Shown here: in pieces, positions 48,701-60,876 of the stretch
Layout: every line of letters begins with the position of its first letter
How positions within the stretch are numbered: position 1 is the first letter of the stretch
Origin: Drosophila pseudoobscura
Taxonomy: Eukaryota; Arthropoda; Insecta; Diptera; Drosophilidae
DNA length: 64,000 nt
Direction: 5' to 3'
Assembly (NCBI RefSeq): GCF_009870125.1
Contig: NC_046683.1
Location: 49,057,869 to 49,121,868, forward strand
Made by a program: the position numbers and the translations under genes
Notes under the pieces: model-generated
Told to the model about the DNA's origin: nothing
Databases searched by the model: none
Seen by the model: only the letters and a program-made list of their open reading frames with translations

Positions 48701-51700
48701 GATGCAACGAATGCATTATGCCGCATAAACGATGCATTTTCGAACATTAATTATTGCCACAGGAGGAGGCGAGAGGGGCCAGGACTCCGCCAGGACGACA
48801 GAAGGCTCCAGAAGCAACAGACAGACAGAGAAAGGCGGAGGAGTGGGGCGCTGGATGGTGGCAATGGGATGGGAATTGCACTTGAAAATTACCATAAAAA
48901 GATGCACTTAAGGGTTAGGCATTGGGGCGATACAAACAACAAACAAAATGCGTAGCTAAAGAGCAGCAGGAGGTGGCAGGAGGCGGCAGGAGGCGGCAGG
49001 AGGCGGCAGGAGGCGGCAGCAACAGGAGTTTGGGCGGCATCATCTCTCTCCATGGGTTGTCCGGGTTGTCGTTGGTGTTTTTGAGTGCAAATTTGTGCCA
49101 AGTACGCCTTGGAGCGCAGAAATCAGAGCAATCAGCCAGGAGATTATCAGACTACACAAAGAGAAACGGGGGCGGCCCCTGACAAACATCAAACAGAAAT
49201 TAATTACATATCTTTAATTATATTTCTAGAAATGGGGGATCGTACCCGAAAATTCTGTGGTCTGTGGTCTATGCCTTTCCCAAAGGCCTACCAAAAGGAA
49301 TGATCTTTAGTTCCTTCGTGGGATTTTGTTTGATGACTTCCAAAGGCTCAAATATTTAGCCAAAATAAAGGTAAGTCACATGACACCACATTTGACGGAA
49401 TAAAGAGATAGTCCTATGATATTGAAGCCGGGTTTGATCAAAGAATAAAACCCCTACAACCGATTTGCAGGAGATGATCCCCTGTGCTACCCTGGGACAT
49501 TGGACTGCACCCGGAACTGTCTAGATCTGAGTGGGTTCTTTTATCTATTTGGGGATAGAAGATCGTTGCCATCTCAAAGGATATAAATCACCTTCTGAAA
49601 CATTACCAAAGATCCCATAAGCCTCCTAGAAGGAAGTTTCTCTCAATGAAATCTTGACAAATGAGGATCATTTCCAAAATTGTGTAAATCGCCGCCAATG
49701 AAGCGATCATTCAGACACTCAGAGATAGAGATAGAGATAGAGAGAGGAAGAGGGAGAGATGTATGTGTTTATGTAGAGGACTTAAGACTTTCCCTTGAGC
49801 CTTATTCAATTTCTGGATAATCTTCTTTCTTTTGATAGACAGACGACACCAGAACGCGGGGATTAATCACAAGCTTCACAAGCGGAGGATTTCCCCCTTT
49901 GATTGCTTCATTTTGGGACTCACTTTTCTCTCACTTTATTGATGACAAAATAAAGCAGAGCAGCAGTCGGGGCTGAGCGGTCTAAAGGAGGACTTTCTGG
50001 CAGGACTTTCTGCCAGGAGGGTGGCCCTTCATCGAACATGGGGTTGGAATTTGCAGCGTCCCAGATCTATGTATCTTTCAGGCGGCAGGAAGGACAATGC
50101 TCGCGTGGCTGGCGCACTTCTGAGACGAGTCTCAGTCCCAGGCCCAGACCCAGTCCCAGACCCAGACCCAATCGACTTCCCAAGGATTCTATGGCTTTAG
50201 CTTTCGACTGAAGTTCGGGCGGGGGTCGGGTCGGGTCGGTTCGGTTTGGTTCGGTTCGGTTCGGGATATGGATTCTATTTGTAATTCTAAGCTGCATGGC
50301 AAACACAACACAGATTGATTGAGAAGAGGCACAGAGCAGCAGAGCAGCAGAGCCACCCCCTGCAGGGCCCTGCTGCGATTGGGATCGCTCTGGGAATACT
50401 CTTTGGACACGAGACTGCTCTCTCTCTCTGCCCGTTTTGGGGTGGCGCGTTGCCATGTTGCACGTGCCTACCGTAAGAACAATGGCGTCGAATCGTTCGT
50501 TCGCTCGTTCGTTCTGTTCCTCCAACATACGAGAATAATATGCCATATTTTCAATGAGCCCTTAACGGGGGGAATCGAAAGTGCATTCCCTTTCATGGCA
50601 ACCACTGCCACAGGACGATGTGGCGTCGCAACGGCGTCGCATTTCGATTATGTTTAATGGCAAAGCACAGGGCAGGCATACAGATACAGATACTCGCTAC
50701 ACAGATGCACAGATACTCCGCACACAGATACGTAGCGATTGTTTATGCTGAAGTTTTTTGTGCTGCTGTTGCTTTGGTGGTGAACTTTCGTCGAAAGCAA
50801 TGTTGTGCTGTGTCTGTTGTTGTATGCCACACGCCGCATGGTGTACCTACCCCACCAAAAGCAAACTTGACAACGAGCTTAGCCTTAGCCTCAGCCGCCA
50901 CCAGGGTCTGGGGCAGGAGGCAACACCGTCTGTGGCAAGGGGCGAGAGAGAAAGAGACAGACAGAGAGAGAGAGCGCTGATAAATGCAGCTACATACACG
51001 CAGAGAAATCAGATGATTGTAGATCCCTCAGAAATGCGGCGCCTAAAGATACACTTGGAGAAATCGGATTGAATAAACTTCGGTTTCCACTGGGAGAGGC
51101 ATACGAAACCCCGATAAATCCATTAAGAACGTGTACACTTAAAGAAACTCCAATGAATGTGCCATTGCATCTCTTTTACACTTTACACTTGAAGAAATTT
51201 AATGAATGAAAAGACCTTTAACCTTTCAAAACCTTTTTGCAGACACATATGTAGATACATTTCACCTTTAGATACCTTTTTGCACTTGGAGTACACTGAT
51301 TTCGTCCTTCCATTCCCCGTCCTCCGTTCCCTGCTGCAACAGCTGTTTTTTCGCTCGGTAAGCAAACAAAGCAGCGGAAGGATCCCCCGAGAGGAAGGTT
51401 TTGGACCGGCTCATTCATTTGGTTGCACGCTCAAAACGCTAGAGGTATCAATCGGTTGCACGCACAATTAACACGGGGTCTATGAGGGGGAGGGGGGAGG
51501 GGAGTTTTCATGGTGCGGCGTCAGCTGTTTTTGCGGCAGAAAGCGGAAAAGCAAGAGGAAAAAGATCATCATTGTTTTGGGCGATCGAATTTCCTTTGAA
51601 ATATTTGCACAAACACTGAAAGAAGGTGCCATCATCCTTTGCTGGGCATTTTCGTGGTGCGTGGCAAAGGGAAAAACAGCTGCTGCCACATGCCACATGC

Positions 51701-52274
51701 CACATGCCATTTGCATGGCATTGATTTCTGCGAGTGCATTGTCCTTTGGAGAGGGAGGGAAAGGGAAGGAAGCGTGCAGTGCGTGGAGGATCAGGGCAGA
51801 TCAAGGGAAGGGTGGAGGTCCCTCTAGAAAGGTATGATCTCTCCTTGCCCATTTTGGGGGCCTTACCTTCTCCGGAATGTACCTTTCCTGCACAGGACTT
51901 TCACTGCCGGCAGGACTTTCCCCTTAGCAGTGGCCTCCTCTGTCTGCATTTTGTGGAAAAAAGGGTGACTAATGCGTGTGCTTGTGCTGGTGTGTGTGTG
52001 TGTGTGTGTGATTGCTAACAAAAGATTCCGGCTTTTGCGGCTGCCGGCAAAGGTCTCGTCTCTCTGCTAGCGCCGCTGCCGCTGCCGCCTTGCCGCTCTG
52101 CTAGCGTCTCTGCCCGCCAAGGACCTCCGCTCTGCTCCGCTCTGTGCAAGGGCTAAAAAGGACATCGAACGTCGCGTCGGGGCGGCTGTTGGGGGATGAA
52201 AGAGCGACGCAACGCCTGCCGCCGCTGCCGCCGTCGCCGGAATGATTTCCCTTTCGGTTTCGCTTTCCTTTGAC
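45731..52274. other. Intergenic region upstream of nerfin-1
   Basis: About 6.5 kb with no coding gene recognised. It should contain regulatory DNA for nerfin-1. Low-complexity stretches include GGCAGGAGGC copies at about 48968-49018, CCCAGACCCAG-type repeats near 50130-50170, GGTTCGGTTC-type repeats near 50225-50265 and CCTGCCCTGC copies near 46525-46545. I did not identify specific enhancer sites. Confidence 0.45.
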
Positions 52275-52306
52275 ATAAATAGCCGTGCGGGGCACCGCTC
52301 TCATTC
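52275..52306 (+). promoter_or_regulatory. nerfin-1: nerfin-1 core promoter (TATA-like plus initiator)
   Basis: ATAAATAG at 52275-52282 is followed 28 bp later by TCATTC, with a likely start at A52303. This gives a leader of about 378 nt without an obvious intron before the ATG at 52681. Confidence 0.5.
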
Positions 52307-52489
52307 ATTCGCAGCAGAGACGTTGAGCGGAACGACAGCCAGGAGAACAGGACACCGACCGTTCTTCGCCCAAAAGGAGCTTTGCCTCAGCCTCAGTTTT
52401 GCGCCTCAGTTTCTTGTTCTGTTGTTAAGTTTTTTTTGTTTGTGCTTAGTTTTCAAAAAAGTTTCCCGTTCAATCATTCCATCATTCAT

Positions 52490-52561
52490 CGTTCTCCACG
52501 TTCAATCATTCACCGTTCACCACGTTCAATCATTCACCGTTCTCCACGTTCAATCATTCTT
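52490..52561 (+). repeat. Three copies of a 24 bp tandem repeat in the nerfin-1 leader
   Basis: The unit CGTTCTCCACGTTCAATC plus ATTCAC occurs at 52490-52513, 52514-52537 and 52538-52561 with one or two changes. A partial related unit precedes it and a TTACG pentamer run follows. It contains no ATG, so it would not add upstream start codons. Confidence 0.75.
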
Positions 52562-52680
52562 CAATCCACGTTACGTTACGTTAAGTTACGTTCACGTTTG
52601 CGTTTTTAAAGGTGCGACGCGTTTAAGATTTGTTGCCCCATCATTTCGTTTGACACGCGGCGGTGGCGACTCTCAGTGCA

Positions 52681-54303
52681 ATGGCCACGCAGACACAGAC
52701 ACAGATACAGACACTGCTGCCACAGCAGACACAGACATCGACACTCTGCCACCCGCATAGTATTGGCATCCAGCTGCAGCACAAGGGCATGCCCCACGGT
52801 CTGGGGCTGCTCACCACAGTGGCCTCGCTGCCCCCGAAGTACCGCAGTCGCTATCTGAATCTGAAAAGCAAGTGTGAAATTCCGCTGGATCTCTCGGTGA
52901 AGCCGCCAACACCCACAATGGAGCTGCACGAGGAGGCGCTGCAGGAGGAGGTGCTGCATCCAATTAGCGACGGAACGGATGTTCCGATGGCCACCGCATT
53001 TGCTGAGGTTTACAGCAGCGAGGCCGTGGCAAAGGAGGTGCCAAGGGAGCAGCAGCGGGAGATGGAGGAGCAGACCACCATCACCCCACCGCAGAGTCCT
53101 GGTCCGCTGTTGAAGCGTAAATTGAGCGCCACAGAGGATGATGGCCAACATGCCGCAAAGCTTCCCAGAAAAAACATCGACGAAGAGGAGGAGCTGCCCT
53201 CAACGAGCAGGGCGGGGGCCCTCGTGGAGGCCACACCTGCCAAACCCATCAAAGTCTCGGACACGGCGCCCAGAACCACCAAAGCATCGACATCGGGCAA
53301 GTCCTCGTCGCGGAACAAGGCCACGCGGAAGCTGAAATTCGATGAAGAGACATCGTCCCCCGTTTCGGGTACCATCATTCGACCCCTGGAGGACATCACC
53401 GACGGGACGATGCAGTACAGCAACGGGGACATTGATCCCAAGTACAACATCGTGGAGATCACCGAGGAGACGAAGGCAGAGCTGGCGGCCATCAAGAATG
53501 TCATCGGGGACTATGTCTGCCGCTTGTGTCGCATCAAGTTCGAGGACGCCTTCGGGCTGGCGCGGCATCGGTGTGCCTGCATTGTGCTGCTGGAGTACCG
53601 CTGCCCCGAGTGTGGCAAGCAGTTCAATTGCCCCGCGAATCTGGCCTCGCATCGGCGGTGGCACAAGCCCAAGAAGGAGGCGGCGGGCGTGAAGAAGGAG
53701 AACCAGCAGCCAGCCGCATCGGCATCTGCATCGGCATCGGCGGCAGCAGCGAAAGGAGGCGCCATCAAGAAGGCTGTTGTAACTGAGGAGACTGCCACTG
53801 GCGGCGGCTTTGATTGCTCCGATTGCGGCAAGAAGTTCAAGCGTGCGGCGTATCTCAGGAAGCATCAGCTCACGCACGCCAAGAAGGGAGCGGCAGCAGC
53901 AGCAGAGTCCGCCAAGGAGATGCCGCGGACCACCATCAGGGCGGTGTTCAAGGCCACGCCGTACAGCGGAGCTTCCTCCTCCAGTGTGGCCTCCTCCTCC
54001 TCCGCCAGCAGCACGCACTCGCACTCGACGCACGAGGATGAGGGCGTGTACGTGGTGGCCCCCACCACCAGCGGCGCCAGAGCCACCGCCACAGCCGCCA
54101 GGAGCACCACCAGCAGCCACTACGAGGTCGACTACGATGCCGACTACATGTCCGACAGCAGCTCCTCGGCCTCCTCGGCGGGCTATGGCCGCCTGCAGAT
54201 CGTGGAGCACGGCCTCACGGAGGAGGAGAGCATTGCGGCGGCGGCCCTCACGAATCTAAGGAACTGCGCCTCCGTCATCCAGCACACCACGATGGCGCAC
54301 TAA
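52681..54303 (+). CDS. nerfin-1: Nervous fingers 1, INSM-family zinc-finger transcription factor
   Basis: Single exon, 540 residues, starting at the first ATG after the leader. Near the N-terminus, PLDLS at residues 68-72 fits the CtBP-corepressor docking motif. Three INSM-type fingers follow: residues about 278-300 (YVCRLC...LARHRC, the atypical C2HC finger), about 306-328 (YRCPECGKQF...HRRWH) and about 377-398 (FDCSDCGKKF...HQLTH). Between and after them lie Ala/Ser-rich, acidic and basic low-complexity stretches. The C-terminal block EHGLTEEESIAAAALTNLRN looks conserved in kind. Nerfin-1 is a nuclear factor expressed in neural precursors and young neurons; it controls axon guidance and holds neurons in the differentiated state. 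The fingers and flanking HSIGIQLQHKG segment distinguish it from other C2H2 genes. Post-transcriptional control through the long 3' UTR is strongly suggested by its miRNA sites. Confidence 0.92.
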   Translation: MATQTQTQIQTLLPQQTQTSTLCHPHSIGIQLQHKGMPHGLGLLTTVASLPPKYRSRYLNLKSKCEIPLDLSVKPPTPTMELHEEALQEEVLHPISDGTDVPMATAFAEVYSSEAVAKEVPREQQREMEEQTTITPPQSPGPLLKRKLSATEDDGQHAAKLPRKNIDEEEELPSTSRAGALVEATPAKPIKVSDTAPRTTKASTSGKSSSRNKATRKLKFDEETSSPVSGTIIRPLEDITDGTMQYSNGDIDPKYNIVEITEETKAELAAIKNVIGDYVCRLCRIKFEDAFGLARHRCACIVLLEYRCPECGKQFNCPANLASHRRWHKPKKEAAGVKKENQQPAASASASASAAAAKGGAIKKAVVTEETATGGGFDCSDCGKKFKRAAYLRKHQLTHAKKGAAAAAESAKEMPRTTIRAVFKATPYSGASSSSVASSSSASSTHSHSTHEDEGVYVVAPTTSGARATATAARSTTSSHYEVDYDADYMSDSSSSASSAGYGRLQIVEHGLTEEESIAAAALTNLRNCASVIQHTTMAH

Positions 54304-56550
54304 AGAGGGAGAGAGAGAGTCCCCGAGAGTGCACGAGAGTGAGTTTTGAGGTTGAGTTTTACTTAAGTTTTAGTTATAGTTTAAGTTTTAGTTATTAGCC
54401 ATTAATTATCCCCGCCCTGCCACAGAGGGGGCGGGTCTGCAGCTGAAACAAACCAAAGAATTTAGTTTTACACGGGGAAAACAACTCTTGCCTCCATTTG
54501 ATCACTTAGTTACACACTAGTTAGTCGTAATGTTTATGTTTAGTTATCGATTTGGTTTCCATTCCACGAAATGAGTTCAATTCTAGTCAGAGTCTCCTTC
54601 GAACTTCCTTTGTCCCTAGTCCGTAGTCAGTGCTTAGTCAGTGTTTAGCCAAAGAATAGTGAGTGGCACTAGTCAGCTTCAATATGATCTCGTGTGCGGG
54701 AGGGCTCGCTCCCTTCCGCAGTACCTCGTACCAGGTAGCAGGCATTTCCATTACCATTTCCCTCTAGTCGTTAGGCATAGATACTCGTAGGATATCTAGT
54801 CATTTAGGATCAGAACACTCTTCTAGTCAACACATCCGTACTTTATTCTCTAATAATTTCCTCATACATCCACCCAACCATCTATTGTCATCTAAAAATT
54901 CCTCATACATCATTCCTAAGCATCATTCGTATTACATCTTCTCTCTCTTCATTCCTACACCATCATCGAACCTTTTTCATGGTTGTACATCGACCTTCCA
55001 CTTCTATCTTTCATCAACTACTTCTTCCTCATAGATCATAGATTAACACCAATCTTTCACCTCTTTCACTGCTTTCACTCTTCATTCAATCTTTAATCTG
55101 AACAATCCTAATGTGTAAACATTCGGGGTTGCCTATCAACATTCTCTACTCATCCCTCCTACCTCTACATTCCATCTTCTTCCTCTATTCTCATCTTTCA
55201 TTAATCATTCCCACTCTATTCCTTCTATATCATACCCACATATCATTCCGCAGACCTTTCAAAACCTCGAAACACCTTCTTCATGTCCTTTTAGTCATTA
55301 GTTTTTCTTGCATTCCCACTAGTCATGTCTAGTCATCATCTAGTCATAGGTTTTTCTCTAAGTTTTGTACATGATAAAAGATATACATATACATATATTT
55401 CTTCAATTTCGGCTACAGCTTTAGTTCTACATAAAGTACTCTAGATTATCGCTAGGTATTTTTTTTCTTCTTAAATTTAAACCCAAACAAATTCAGGCGA
55501 AAATTGTGCAGTAATAGTTTTTAGGTTCGAAAGGCAAAAAACCAAAGCAAAAACCAAAAAACATCCTTAGTTTAGTAGTGGCAGAGGCCAGTGTTGGTCA
55601 ACGAAGACCAGTGTTGCTAAAACCAAAAAGTCGAGTGTGAACTCTAGTCATTTTTTTTTTGTCATAGATAGAATCGTAAGCCGGGGAGAGCCCCTCTGTA
55701 TCTGTGGGCCTCCCCCTTCAATTCTTCATAGCCATTCCACCACCCACCACCCACCACCCTAACCTTAGTTTTAGTTTTAGTTTAACTTTAGTTTTAGTTT
55801 TAGTTTTAGTTTATGGACATTACGGACCAGCGTCTCACTACCAGTCAAAGTATTGAAAACAGTACAACATCTAGCTATAGAACATAGGACGCCCTTTGTC
55901 GCAGGGCAGGGTATCCCGTAGAACCAGCGGTTGTGTACTTAATTACTTACTAAAACCTAGTCACATAGCGACAGACGGACAGAGAGAGGGAGAGCAATAT
56001 CACAGCATTATTGTTCCTTCAAAAAATGTATAATTTAAATGTATAAATCGGTTGTAACCAAACACACACACACACACACCAGAGTACAACGAAACAATGG
56101 GAAACTTTCGCTCAAAAGTAGATCTTAAGCTAGGATACGTCTTAAAGTCTTAAAGTCTATACACTCTATATACGATCTACATATATCAGTGGATAATCTC
56201 ATATCTAAAATGGTTGACGATTGACGATTTTTGTGATACTAAAATATTAAGAAGCTAAGCCTAAAGTTTACAACAAATGAAGTTTTTCTTTTTTTTTTTT
56301 CGTACTTGTCTGCTCGCTCGATTGTGCATTCAACAATAAGAAAGAAAATACAAAAGAAATATTTTTTTGATATACGTAATATTATAGAAACCCCTATATA
56401 CATATGTATTTACATACCCCCCGAAAAAAAACCCCCCATTAGATTATATACTATATATATATATTTTTATAAAAACTTCTATTAAAAATCTATAAAAATT
56501 GAAAAGCATAAATATTTTTGAATAAAAATAAAGAAAACTGAACAAAAATA
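54304..56550 (+). other. nerfin-1: nerfin-1 3' UTR
   Basis: This 2.2 kb AT-rich UTR ends near tandem AATAAA signals at 56521-56532. It carries many miRNA seed matches. For miR-279/286/996 there are six TCTAGTCA 8-mers and four 7-mers. For miR-9 there is an ACCAAAGA 8-mer at 54452-54459 and a 7-mer at 55542. There is also a Brd box AGCTTTA at 55417-55423 and a K box TGTGATA at 56232-56238. A TTTAGT-type repeat fills about 55764-55812. The 3' end is inferred from the poly(A) signals. Confidence 0.7.
54582..55963 (+). promoter_or_regulatory. Cluster of ten miR-279/286/996 seed matches
   Basis: The 8-mer TCTAGTCA lies at 54582, 54795, 54822, 55328, 55339 and 55643. The 7-mer TCTAGTC lies at 54773. 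The 7-mer CTAGTCA lies at 54669, 55319 and 55957. These are start positions read directly from the sequence. The miRNA seed UGACUAGA is from established Drosophila miRNA knowledge. Confidence 0.8.
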
Positions 56551-59320
56551 CTTTTATTCTTCGGGCAAACTTAACACTAAAGGAACTTCCATAGAGTCCA
56601 TAATTCGAGCCATCGATATATCTTTTATAAGGATTTGGGTGCACTGCTGTACCATTGAGTGGCAAGGAATGTACTCTTTTTACCATTGAAAATATATGCA
56701 TATATTCTTGGGGCTAGAAGGCCAGTAATCCATCGATCGAGACGTAAGATTCTACCTTTTGTTGAGCCAATCATCCATCGTGGCTGGTGGTGCCCCTCGA
56801 CATTGGCCTGCAGACCACCGTGCAGGCCTCACTTTTCCATTTTCTTGGACATCAACTTTGATCTCTGGTCTGTATTCCACTATCCTCTCCTCTACAACAG
56901 AGAACTGAAAGCACAAACTTGTATTCTTTTGGTTTTTGACAAACCCCCGATCAGGGTTGGATAATCGTTTTATAATTGTGGGGAAAGTACCACCCCCACA
57001 AGCATTCAACCTTTCAACCATCCATCCATCAATGTGTGTGTGTGTGTGTGTGTGTGGAGTGGAGTGGAGTGGAGGTTGCACAAACACCACTTAAAAACCT
57101 CTAGTATTTCATGTCCAATAATGATGATGACGAGGGCCGAGAGGATGATTTCTCGTTTCGAAATAACGCTGCAGTACCGTAAATGAAATGCCATTAAAGG
57201 CCATTGACATGGCCCATCGATCTCTGGGTTTTTCAGCGTTTTCGTACCCAAAAACAAATACCAAAACATGCAAGCACTGGGAGAACGGATATCGATGTGT
57301 GGATAGCAGGAGGTGGATATTCGGGAAGTGGCAGTGGCAGTGGCAGTGGCATTGTTGGACAGATGCAACTTGCGCCTAAGTACACAAATAATCATCACAG
57401 TAGTGGTAGTGGTAGTGGTAGTCGTTGTGGGCATGGAAAAGGACTCTGTCTAGGGGTGCGTCCTGCCAGGGGGTGCATACATGGGGGTGGGAATGGATTG
57501 GATGGGGGTGCGGGTGCGGGTGTGGGCGCGGGATGCGATGGACCAAAATTGCAACCCTAAACTTAAGCAACTAATGATGCCCCGTTCTCAGCGGAAATGC
57601 CCTTAAAAAACTGTTTAATCAAACGCGAATGCATGACAGCACGGCACAAAAAAAAATGTATAGGCAAACAGGATACGCCGGGAAGGATATACTCGTATGC
57701 GAGGGTGCACCAGAGGAATGGTAGAGGGTGCACTGTGCTCGCTGTGCGTGTGCGGTGTGAATTAATTTAAAGCGTCAAAAGAGCCATATAACGATTTGAG
57801 GAGATGTCCTCTCCTCTCCTTCCATCCACGACTCGGCGCCCGGCAAAGGGTGTTGCGTTTCGGAGTGAAATTATGTTAAATCATGCCGACAAAACTACCC
57901 TCTCTCACTGCAGCATCTGTGCCACAAAACGTGGAAAGCAGCGTACCTGAATGTACCCCCCGCCACTGCGCGTATGTGGCAAGGTTGCAGTTTGCACCTT
58001 GGCCGGCGGCACGGGGCATTCCTTCAGTGAGCCCGCATGAATGGGGCAAGTTTCTGGGGTTTTCTGCGGGTTCCCGAAACCGTTTTCAGCTGTTGTTCAG
58101 CCTAAGACCTACCTACACTCTCTCCCTCTCCCCCCATATCCATATCCATATCCATATCGGAAACATAATGCGGAATTATGTTGTCCAGAGATCGTCTTGA
58201 GTCTCATGTTGCGCTGCTAATTTGCACCTTGAGAGGCCTTTCAGGGGCCTCCTCAAGAGTCTGCAACATTTGTGCGTTAGACTGTTTATGCAGGTCCTTT
58301 GTCCTTTGTCCTTTGACCCAAGTGGCCGTATGGTTGAGAGTTTCCTGGCAGATTGATGGCACTGATTGGCATCAGCGATGCCAAAGTGTCGCCTGAGAGT
58401 CCTCCACTTTGATTACCATCATCCAGGCTTCTAAATGTAACGGTTTAACGGTTGAAAAGCTCCTTGAGCTTTCAGAGCCCGCATGCAACCCTGTTCGCTG
58501 CGTGGCAGCTGTCACGGAAATTGCAACTCTGTGGAGTCCCGCCAGCAAGTGGACATTTCCCCGCCAAACTGTCAAACGGAAAACAACGGTTTATCGAAGA
58601 GATTCTCTCTGTCTCTCTAATAAGGGGGGCCACGAGTGAGGATGGAGAGACAGAGACAGAGAGAGAGAGAGAGACACGCACGAGTCGGGAGCCGGAATTC
58701 CCAACGTTCGCTGTCGCACACCTGACATTCATGTTGTGGCGACGCTGAAAGTCAGACGTGTGGAGCGCATCCTCTCTCGATCCATCCTCCAAGTCGAATC
58801 GCAGTGCAAAAGTTTTTTTTTTTGTTTCGAAGAAAAAGAGTTTGAGGAGAGACACTGAAAACCCTCGAGGCGTCGCGTCCGCTAACGGTACGGTGTGCAC
58901 GGTACTAGACCCCTTTTCGCGGCCATCCTTTTTGCGATTGTGTGTGTGTGTGTGTGCGATGGTGTGCGTGCGAGTGTATGTGGAAAAGCGTAAAATCCTG
59001 GTGTTAATTTGCTGGAAAAGCCACAGAAAAACATGAGACATGAGACTCCCGTTTCAACAGGAGGGGGAGGGAGAGTAAGCATGTGCTGCAAGGGGGGTGG
59101 GTTGCGAGTGGGTGGTGCTGTGGTGCGGTGGCAGGTTAAGGGTGTCCCCCCTGCTGGGGCGGGGGTGGGAGTCTGCGAGAGCGAAAGCTTTATTGATTGA
59201 GAGCTTTTTGTCCTTGCTGGCGAGCAAGAGAGCGCGAAAAATACTGGTATTTTCTGAGGGAAAGAAAAGCTCAGCCTTGCCAGTGCTTTGGACACAATTT
59301 TCGTACAACAATTTTCACTT
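56551..59320. other. Intergenic region downstream of nerfin-1
   Basis: No coding exon was recognised. Simple repeats include TG at 57033-57054, GTGGCA hexamers near 57327-57350, GTGGTA hexamers near 57402-57421, CATATC hexamers near 58135-58158 and GA near 58648-58674. Confidence 0.45.
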
Positions 59321-59325
59321 TTCTC

Positions 59326-59809
59326 AGTCATTCTCACGTCTGTGTTTTAGGGCGGTTCCGCCACAGGCAGCAGCAGCAGCAGCAGGCATCAGGCATCAGC
59401 CATCAGCCATCAGGACTCGCACTGGCACTCGCAGTCGCAGTCGCAGCCCCACTTCGAGGAGGAGACTCCACCGCACAACAGTTGAACGCGTATGAAAATT
59501 CCACGTACGTCGCGCGTCATCGAAAAAAACACAAAAAAAAACAACCAAAATATCAGCGATTCCAAAAACTCGAAACATTCAAGAAACTGTTTTCAAAAAG
59601 AGTTCCTTTGCACCCAAAAAAAAAGGCAAAGCAAAGCAAAGGAAAAGAAAAGGAAGAGCGTTGTTATTATTTTTTGACTGTGTGTGGCCCAGGACGTTTT
59701 TTTTTTTTTGTTCTTTGTGTGCGTGTGCTTCTTTTTTGCGACTGTGTATGTGTGTGTGTGTGTGTGTGTCGGTTATGTTTTTGTAAAATTCAATAGAAAT
59801 GCACGAAAG
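59326..59809 (+). other. Putative noncoding first exon of a gene to the right
   Basis: Initiator TCAGTCA at 59324-59330 is followed by leader-like sequence and ends at the donor GAAAG|GTAATG (59809/59810). A GGTTC close to the expected downstream-promoter position is one base off the usual spacing. Short upstream ATGs occur, including one just before the donor that would stop soon after splicing to the next exon. Confidence 0.35.
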
Positions 59810-60876
59810 GTAATGCAATTGCCAAAAGAATTACAACCAAAAAAAAACATACTTATCCACGCACGCACACACACACACACGCCACACACACACTCACACA
59901 CACACATGCCTAAAGAGCGAAGGCACGCATACAGTCGTGGAAATTTCAGTTTCAGAAATTTCTCATTTTTCGCGTAGTTTTGATTTTCTCCTTTGCGGGA
60001 CTCTGCAGGCTCTGTGGCTTCTATCCTACCATCCCCCCTTCTCCCCGCCCCCCCCGCCATAACCTTCTCTCGGTGTATGTGTGCGACTCTCTCTTTCTCT
60101 CTCTCTGTCGGTGTGTGTGTGTGTATGATGTCCTTCGTCCTGCTTACGTACGCAGACTGAGTGACTCGATTGAGGCGAATGGGCTGCCTGAATGGCTGGC
60201 AGTGTCGCCGCCGCGCGTCTCTCAGAGTCTCTTGTCTCTACTGCTCTTCCACCGCCTCCGCCTCCGCTGCTGCCCCTGCCTCCGCCTCCGCCACCGCCTC
60301 TGAAATGAATGCGTATTCAATGAGCAATGAAATCCGTGACACATTCGCGCCTTCTTTCCGCAAACCATCTCCTCCTCCGCCTGCTGCCTGCTGCCTGGCC
60401 TGGCCTTCTGCTCCACAGATTTTCGGTTGCTCTGCTGGGGGGTGGCGGTGCGCTGCGGTGCGGGGGGGGGGTTGGGGCCTTGTGCATTTTCCATTTAATT
60501 TATTTTTTATTGCTTGGCATTCGCATTGCTTTGTTCTTTTGTCCGATTTTCCGTTTTAAATAAAAGCGTTATTAACACCCATAACCTTTGACATTTAAAG
60601 GCCCCGGACTGGCTGCCACATGTGGCACACAGCGCACACATTTTCCGACTTGAATGGGAGGCAAAGTATTTGAAGCATTTTGATTTCTGGTCTGCTTCCA
60701 CTTCTGGCATTTCCTTCTTCGCATTCCTTGAGTTGCAGGACACACACGCACACGCACACGCACGCAGGACTTTCGCTCTTTCTCTACACATGTGGCGGTG
60801 TATTTTGTTGTTGTTGTTGATAAACTGAATCCTGAATCTCCATTGTGTTCCATTTGTTTTTTTTGTTTTTTTGCAG

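Noticed and set aside
53200..54210. 336-residue minus-strand frame opposite nerfin-1
   Set aside because: It is a GC-rich shadow of the zinc-finger gene, with a composition of Gly/Val/Arg/His typical of antisense.
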